A DNA stretch of 10,502 nucleotides, taken from positions 1 to 10,502 of the forward strand of contig USNA01000014.1 of assembly GCA_900555955.1 (NCBI GenBank), read 5' to 3'. Origin of the DNA: an uncultured Collinsella sp. Its GTDB lineage: Bacteria; Actinomycetota; Coriobacteriia; Coriobacteriales; Coriobacteriaceae. Under the pieces are notes generated by a model. That model ran no database searches, had not been told where the DNA came from, and worked only from the letters and a program-made list of their open reading frames with translations. The first letter of the stretch is position 1, and each line of letters starts with the position of its first letter. Shown one piece after another: positions 6,647 to 10,502 of this stretch. The position numbers and the translations under genes were made by a program.

Positions 6647-7891
6647 TTATTCGTGATCTTGGTAAATCTCACGTGGAGCGAGCTCGGAATGCTTGCGTTT
6701 TAAGGTCTTAGGGGCCTTATACGTATTGCTCTCGAAGTCGATGTACTCAGTCTGTTTGAGCAAACGCTCAATCATCTCATCGTGATCGAACAGCTCCCAC
6801 GCCTCATGCACGGCATCGAGTTTAGCGTGCGTCTCGGGACGGCGCGGCATAAACAGCGTGCAGCAGTCGGGAGCGGCCTCAGTCGAGATATCAAACGTAC
6901 CGATTTCCTCGGCACGTGCGATGATCTCCTGCTTGTCCGAACCAATCAGCGGGCGGAACACGGGGATCTTGACGGCCTCGTTGACGGCCATGATGTTCTC
7001 GAGCGTCTGGGAAGCAACCTGACCGAGCGATTCACCGGTCACAATAGCCTTGGCGCCCTCGATATGCGCGATGCGCTCGGCAACCGAATACATGATGCGA
7101 CGGTACATGATCACGCGCAGGTTGCTGGGGCAGGTAACCGAAATCTCGCGCTGGCAGTCGCCAAACGGGACTACGTACAGGCGACCGATCTGGACACCCG
7201 GCTCAAGCGCACGAATGATGTCCTGCACCAAATACTCGCTCGTATCGGGCGTCTGCGGACGACCAGAGAAATGCACCGGCACGCACACCGCGCCGCGGCG
7301 CGCGAGCATCCAGGTCGCCACCGGAGAATCGATGCCCGAGGAAAGCAGCGTCACGACCTTGCCGGCAGAACCCACCGGCAGACCGCCCACGCCGCGCTCG
7401 GAGCGCGCATAAACGTAGACGCTACCCTGTACCACCAGCACGTGCACCATCGCGTCGGGGTCGTGCATCTGGACCTTTTTATCGGGAAACGCCTCGCACA
7501 GTACCTCGCCAACCTGTCGATTGATATCAATCGAGGTGAGCTCATAGTCGGTGTTCGAGCGCTTGGCATGTACCTTAAACGACTCAAAGGGACCAAATTC
7601 GCGCAGCGCCTTCACGGCGGCGGCGCAGTACTCCTGCGGGTCGCGGTTGGTGTGGTACGCCAGGGACACGCGGGCAACGCCGGGGACGGTGCGAATGACG
7701 CGCGCCGCCTCGTCGGCCTGATGCTCGTTAAAGGTCACGAGGATATAACCGGAAATTCGAGACACGGCATTCACGGAAAAGGCGGCCAAGGCCGCCTTGA
7801 TGTTATCCATGAGGATATGCTCAAAATGTGCGCGGTTCTTGCCCTTCAGTCCAACCTCGTGATAGTGGACCAGGCAGACGCGGGCTGCCAT
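6647..7891 (-). CDS. thiI: tRNA 4-thiouridine synthetase ThiI (form without rhodanese domain)
   Basis: Encodes a 414-residue protein. ThiI adenylates U8 of tRNA and transfers sulfur to form s4U; in some bacteria it also supplies sulfur for the thiazole of thiamine. Seen here: an N-terminal ferredoxin-like plus THUMP RNA-binding region (about 1-170), a PP-loop ATP-pyrophosphatase motif SSGIDSPVA (184-192), VTGESLGQVASQTLENI (284-300) and a Cys-Cys pair (343-344) in APDCCTLFMPRRPETH, matching the region of the catalytic cysteine that forms a disulfide with the rhodanese Cys in E. coli. The protein ends soon after and lacks the E. coli C-terminal rhodanese domain, so sulfur must come directly from a cysteine desulfurase or through another Cys. 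The ATG follows the rpoZ stop with no gap (TAAATG), so translation is probably coupled. It is the last gene before the terminator. Confidence 0.95.
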   Translation of the reverse strand: MAARVCLVHYHEVGLKGKNRAHFEHILMDNIKAALAAFSVNAVSRISGYILVTFNEHQADEAARVIRTVPGVARVSLAYHTNRDPQEYCAAAVKALREFGPFESFKVHAKRSNTDYELTSIDINRQVGEVLCEAFPDKKVQMHDPDAMVHVLVVQGSVYVYARSERGVGGLPVGSAGKVVTLLSSGIDSPVATWMLARRGAVCVPVHFSGRPQTPDTSEYLVQDIIRALEPGVQIGRLYVVPFGDCQREISVTCPSNLRVIMYRRIMYSVAERIAHIEGAKAIVTGESLGQVASQTLENIMAVNEAVKIPVFRPLIGSDKQEIIARAEEIGTFDISTEAAPDCCTLFMPRRPETHAKLDAVHEAWELFDHDEMIERLLKQTEYIDFESNTYKAPKTLKRKHSELAPREIYQDHE

Positions 7892-8173
7892 TTAGGCTTC
7901 AGCAACCTTGTGGCCAAGCGCCTTCTCGTAACGGGCCTCGTCGTAGGAGATGTCGCCGTCGACGATCTCGTCCATAGCCATCGAGATGGTATCGGCGCCG
8001 GAAAGCGCAATGGTGATGTCGTCGACATCCTGGACAGCGAGCACGCGGTTGTGCTGACCACGCAGCATGCTGTTAATGTCGCAGGCGCGCTTGGAGGCAA
8101 GCGAGGCGAGCAGGAAGCGGTTGTGATCGGTCTTCTCCAGAAGATCGTCAATGCAAGGCTTTACAACGGACAC
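7892..8173 (-). CDS. rpoZ: DNA-directed RNA polymerase omega subunit
   Basis: Encodes a 93-residue protein. Omega wraps around the beta-prime C terminus, aids RNA polymerase assembly and, in proteobacteria, forms part of a ppGpp site. The RpoZ/Rpb6 core is visible at residues 19-33 (RFLLASLASKRACDIN), followed by an acidic segment and a helical tail with MAMDEIVDGDISYDEARYEK. I chose the GTG at 8173, preceded by AAAGGA at ten bases inside the end of gmk. The gap from the gmk stop is five bases. The adjoining gmk supports the identification, because gmk-rpoZ linkage is conserved across many bacteria. The stop is directly followed by the thiI ATG. Confidence 0.9.
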   Translation of the reverse strand: MSVVKPCIDDLLEKTDHNRFLLASLASKRACDINSMLRGQHNRVLAVQDVDDITIALSGADTISMAMDEIVDGDISYDEARYEKALGHKVAEA

Positions 8174-8178
8174 GGACC

Positions 8179-8748
8179 TCAGATCCTTTCATGCATATCG
8201 AGAACGCGAACGAGCTCATCGGTCGCGCGGTCGAGATCGTCATTCACCACGACGTCGTCGTAGCGGTCGGCAAGGGCAAGTTCATCGGCGGCGTTTGCCA
8301 TACGCAGCTCGATCGTCTCGGGCGTCTCGGTACCGCGACCGACAAGACGCTCACGAAGCACCTCGAGCGAGGGCGGCTTGATAAAGATCAACACGGCCTC
8401 GGGGAAACGCTCCTTGACCTGCAGGGCACCTTGGACATCAATCTCCAAGATCAGAGACGAGCCAGAGGCGAGCTTGGACGTGACCTCGCTCACCAACGTG
8501 CCGTAGCAGTTACCGTGGACCTCAGCCCACTCAACAAACTCACCGTTTGCCACGCGGCGGTCGAACTCCTCGCGCGTCAGGAAAAAGTAGTTGACGCCGT
8601 CGACCTCACCTTTGCGTGGTGCTCGCGTGGTAGCCGAAACCGTCAGGCCCAGGTTAGAGCGACGCTCGCGCACACGAGTGACGAGCGTGCCCTTGCCCGC
8701 GCCTGACGGTCCAGAAATCACAAAGAGCTTTGAATCCTGAGCGCTCAC
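8179..8748 (-). CDS. gmk: Guanylate kinase
   Basis: Encodes a 189-residue cytosolic enzyme that phosphorylates GMP to GDP with ATP. It has the P-loop GPSGAGKGT (13-21), the GMP-binding segment SATTRAPRKGEVDGVNYFF (38-56), EWAEVHGNCYGT (73-84), LEIDVQGALQV (101-111) and the lid arginines in LRERLVGRGTETPE (131-144). The length is slightly short of the ~207 residues of E. coli Gmk but normal for actinobacteria. The start is GTG at 8748, directly abutting the TAA of mihF (TAAGTG). No strong Shine-Dalgarno sequence is obvious, so translation is likely coupled to mihF. There is no alternative ATG before the P-loop. The mihF-gmk-rpoZ block matches the actinobacterial order. Confidence 0.96.
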   Translation of the reverse strand: MSAQDSKLFVISGPSGAGKGTLVTRVRERRSNLGLTVSATTRAPRKGEVDGVNYFFLTREEFDRRVANGEFVEWAEVHGNCYGTLVSEVTSKLASGSSLILEIDVQGALQVKERFPEAVLIFIKPPSLEVLRERLVGRGTETPETIELRMANAADELALADRYDDVVVNDDLDRATDELVRVLDMHERI

Positions 8749-9057
8749 TTATTTGGTCAGCTGCTCGAGGAGCTGCTCGCGCTGACGGACGCCGAGGCCC
8801 TGGACGCGACGGGTAGCGGAGATGCCGAGCTCCTCCATGATCTTGGCGGCCTTGGCCTTGCCATAACCGGGGAGAGACTCGATGAGGGTGGAAACCTTCA
8901 TGCGGGAAGCGATGGGGTCATCGGAGTTGAGCACGGACTCGAGGGACTTCTCGCCCTTCTTGATCTGCTCGCGAAGCTCAGCGCGGGCGTGACGTGCGGC
9001 GGCAGCCTTCTCAAGAGCCTGCTTGCGCTGCTCGTCTGTAAGCTGAGGGAGTGCCAT
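8749..9057 (-). CDS. mihF: Actinobacterial integration host factor (mIHF family nucleoid protein)
   Basis: Encodes a 102-residue basic DNA-binding protein. mIHF is unrelated in sequence to proteobacterial IHF. It bends DNA, supports phage L5 integration in mycobacteria, and is a nucleoid-associated protein. The sequence has an N-terminal helix rich in Ala, Arg, Lys and Glu (residues 7-38), then the helix-two-turn-helix core with KVSTLIESLPGYGKAKAAKIMEEL (54-77) and a C-terminal IS-ATRRVQGLGVRQREQLLEQL helix (79-100). PGYG and RRVxGLGxRQ are typical family positions. I chose the ATG at 9057 because GGAGG lies five bases upstream; an in-frame TTG at 9069 would add four residues and lose that site. 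It is the first gene of the mihF-gmk-rpoZ-thiI unit and has a likely promoter in the gap upstream. Confidence 0.93.
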   Translation of the reverse strand: MALPQLTDEQRKQALEKAAAARHARAELREQIKKGEKSLESVLNSDDPIASRMKVSTLIESLPGYGKAKAAKIMEELGISATRRVQGLGVRQREQLLEQLTK

Positions 9058-9101
9058 TCGAACCTCCAAATAGTTGGGTTATATCTGATGCAATAATTGG
9101 C

Positions 9102-9110
9102 ATTTTAGCA
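9102..9110 (-). promoter_or_regulatory. Probable extended -10 promoter of mihF
   Basis: On the minus strand the sequence reads TGCTAAAAT, a TGn extended -10 element with five of six matches to TATAAT. It predicts a start near 9095 and a leader of about 38 bases before the mihF ATG. No good -35 hexamer is present at 16-18 bp. A second, weaker pair lies upstream: TTGCAC (9169-9174) and TAACCT with a 17-bp spacer. Confidence 0.5.
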
Positions 9111-9159
9111 CGTCAAACGCACTAAATGCCCAATCGACGGCATCATAGGTTAGACGATA

Positions 9160-9252
9160 CCTGCGAAAAGTGCAATATACGGAGGTCAAAGTTGAGCCCC
9201 TGACCTGCGATTCCACACAAAGGATGGGAAAGTTTTCGCAGGAACAGGGGCT
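9160..9252. repeat. Large interrupted inverted repeat with a competing third arm, between pyrF and mihF
   Basis: Outer arms AGCCCCTG (9195-9202) and CAGGGGCT (9245-9252) are perfect complements, as are inner arms CCTGCGA (9204-9210) and TCGCAGG (9236-9242). Together they form a 15-bp stem with only a 1x2 internal loop. A further segment, CCTGCGAAAA (9160-9169), is a perfect 10-bp complement of 9233-9242, so the same right arm has two possible partners. There is no T-run after the stem on either strand, so it is not a standard terminator. It may be a dispersed palindromic repeat, a regulator site, or a folded RNA segment at the end of the pyrF transcript. Confidence 0.6.
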
Positions 9253-9297
9253 AATTTGTGCTAATGAGACCCAAAAGTGGTGACTTGAGGGAATCTT

Positions 9298-10014
9298 TTA
9301 GGCGACGTTTTCGACCAGCTCGGCAACGATGGCCTCAAATGCGGCAACAGGGTCATCGGCACCGGTGATGGGTCGACCCACCACGATGTGGCTCGCGCCG
9401 CGCTCGATAGCCTGAGAAGGCGTCGCCACGCGGGATTGATCGCCCAAGGCGGCACCCACCGGACGCACGCCCGGAGTCACGATCAGCGCGTCGGGGCCGA
9501 GCAGCTCGCGCATGTCATAGGCCTCCATCGGCGAGCACACGATGCCGTCGATGCCGTTAGCCTGGGCAAGCTTTGCCAGGCGGGCGGCCTCCTCGGCCAC
9601 GGGCGACTCGACACCGATCTCGGCCAGCGAATCCTGGTTCATGCTCGTGAGCACGGTGATGGCAACGAGTTTGGCGCGGTCCTCGCGCGCCTCCTCGGCA
9701 CCCTCACGGCACGCAGCGAGCATGGCGCCAGAACCCAGGCCATGGACCGAGAGCAGGTCGGCACCGGCAAGCGAGGCAGAACGGGCGGCGCCGCGCACCT
9801 GGTGCGGAATGTCATGGAACTTGAGGTCGAGGAAGACCTTAAAGCCCAAGTCCTTGAACGTCTTGACGATCTCGGGGCCCTCGGCGTAATAGAGCGTCAT
9901 ACCGACCTTGAGCCAAGCGGCATGACCAGAAAGCTCGTGGGCGAGCTCGAGTGCACGCTCACGGTCGCAGTCGAGGGCGACGATAACGCGGTCGCGGGCA
10001 TCGTTTTCTAGCAT
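9298..10014 (-). CDS. pyrF: Orotidine 5'-phosphate decarboxylase (short, type-1 form)
   Basis: Encodes a 238-residue TIM-barrel enzyme that decarboxylates OMP to UMP, the last step of de novo pyrimidine synthesis. Catalytic residues are visible: Asp15 in VALDCD, Lys36 in LKVGM, and the Asp63-Lys65-Asp68 cluster in DLKFHDIP (63-70). The phosphate-binding loops TPGVRP (180-185) and VVGRPIT (211-217) are also present. The length and the DxKxHDIP pattern fit the short E. coli/Bacillus form rather than the longer mycobacterial type. The ATG at 10014 lies inside the end of pyrD (7-base overlap) with AGGTG seven bases upstream, so the two are translationally coupled. No clear terminator follows; the inverted repeat at 9160-9252 lies about 50 bases beyond the stop. 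Confidence 0.96.
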   Translation of the reverse strand: MLENDARDRVIVALDCDRERALELAHELSGHAAWLKVGMTLYYAEGPEIVKTFKDLGFKVFLDLKFHDIPHQVRGAARSASLAGADLLSVHGLGSGAMLAACREGAEEAREDRAKLVAITVLTSMNQDSLAEIGVESPVAEEAARLAKLAQANGIDGIVCSPMEAYDMRELLGPDALIVTPGVRPVGAALGDQSRVATPSQAIERGASHIVVGRPITGADDPVAAFEAIVAELVENVA

Positions 10015-10502
10015 TCGAAAGCACCTACCAGCTCGTTGATGTCCTTCACGCCCTGGGACTCCGCCCAGGCCTCGAGCTCGTGCGCGATCTTAATCGAAGC
10101 GCACGGATCGACGAAGTTGGCCATGCCGACCGACACGCAGGTAGCACCGGCCAGGATAAACTCGGCCGCATCCTCACCCGTCATAACGCCGCCGACGCCA
10201 TTGATGGGGATATCGACGGCCTGGGCGACCTCCCAGACCATGCGCACGGCGATGTGGTGGCACAGCGGGCCCGAAAGGCCGCCCTTGGGCTTGGCCACGC
10301 GGGACTTGCGAGTTTGCACGTCGATGGCCATGCCCTGGATGGAGTTGATGACCGAAAGGCCGTCGGCGCCGGCGGCCTCGAGAGCCTTGCCAATCTCGGC
10401 GACGTTGACCGGAGCCATCTTTACGAACAGCGGCTTATCGGTCACCTTGCGGCAAGCAGCCATAACGGCAGAGGCACCCTCGGGCGTGGATCCCATGGCG
10501 GC
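10008..10502 (-). CDS. pyrD: Dihydroorotate dehydrogenase class 1B, catalytic subunit (C-terminal part, cut by the window edge)
   Basis: The last 164 residues are inside the window; the full protein should be near 300-310. PyrD oxidises dihydroorotate to orotate using FMN. Class 1B enzymes pair with PyrK, an FAD/iron-sulfur subunit that passes electrons to NAD+. The segment holds the FMN-barrel motifs: PLFVKMAP (Lys near the flavin), SVINSIQGMAID followed by R-x-S-R, KGGLSGP (a class 1 hallmark), PINGVGGV (phosphate loop), and VSVGMANF (class 1B phosphate-binding loop). The stop TAG overlaps the pyrF ATG by seven bases. The N-terminal half, with the catalytic Cys loop, is outside the window, so neither that residue nor the adjoining pyrK can be checked. 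Confidence 0.9.
   Translation of the reverse strand, partial: AAMGSTPEGASAVMAACRKVTDKPLFVKMAPVNVAEIGKALEAAGADGLSVINSIQGMAIDVQTRKSRVAKPKGGLSGPLCHHIAVRMVWEVAQAVDIPINGVGGVMTGEDAAEFILAGATCVSVGMANFVDPCASIKIAHELEAWAESQGVKDINELVGAFEC

Noticed and set aside
6782..8263. A 493-codon open frame on the plus strand across thiI and rpoZ
   Set aside because: It runs antisense to two well-recognised genes, has no family resemblance, and its composition (rich in Arg, His, Leu, Asp and Gly) is what the complement of high-G+C coding sequence gives.
8754..8775. Repeated GAGCAGCT units that look like a palindrome at the end of mihF
   Set aside because: They encode the conserved EQLLEQL helix of mIHF, so the pattern is explained by codon choice.
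9111..9116. TTGACG as a -35 for mihF
   Set aside because: No -10-like hexamer lies 16-19 bp downstream, and the likely extended -10 (9102-9110) is almost adjacent to it.
9195..9252. A Rho-independent terminator for pyrF
   Set aside because: The stem is long, but no run of T follows it on the minus strand (the next bases are CAACTTTGACC), so it was listed as a repeat and not as a terminator.
1..10502. Mobile elements, CRISPR arrays, tRNA or rRNA genes, defence systems
   Set aside because: No transposase or integrase motifs, spaced repeats or RNA gene signatures were seen. The genes are uniform in strand, composition and spacing, as expected for core chromosome.

Overview
The window is about 60% G+C by eye and carries eleven protein-coding genes, all on the minus strand and tightly packed; the genes at both ends are cut by the window edges. 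An actinobacterial-type integration host factor (mIHF) directly upstream of gmk and rpoZ marks the source as Actinomycetota. The class 1B dihydroorotate dehydrogenase, the short type-1 OMP decarboxylase, a comEA-comEC pair and frequent GTG starts fit the Coriobacteriia (Collinsella/Olsenella/Atopobium-like) better than mycobacteria or streptomycetes. That placement is inference from gene content.

Read in the direction of transcription (high to low coordinates), the layout is: (1) the end of pyrD overlapping pyrF, the last two steps of de novo UMP synthesis; (2) a 240-bp gap holding a large inverted repeat and a likely promoter, then mihF-gmk-rpoZ-thiI with almost no spacing, closed by a clear Rho-independent terminator at 6602-6636; (3) a 214-bp gap, then comEA-comEC-holA, where comEA and comEC share an ATGA overlap (DNA-uptake receptor and channel) and holA encodes the DNA polymerase III delta subunit (clamp loading); (4) rpsT (ribosomal protein S20), with its own promoter, a structured leader and a strong terminator at 1915-1952; (5) lepA (elongation factor 4), followed four bases later by the start of what looks like a tRNA-dihydrouridine synthase gene.

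Most of this is core metabolism and information processing: pyrimidine and guanine nucleotide supply, RNA polymerase assembly, tRNA thiolation and dihydrouridylation, ribosome assembly and translation. The accessory part is the competence pair. I saw no transposase, integrase, CRISPR array, tRNA, rRNA or phage gene. The window is largely ordinary, and I see no convincing new multi-gene system. The signals most worth a second look are non-coding: competing inverted repeats between pyrF and mihF, a motif shared by the two longest gaps, the structured rpsT leader, and a possibly leaderless lepA start.
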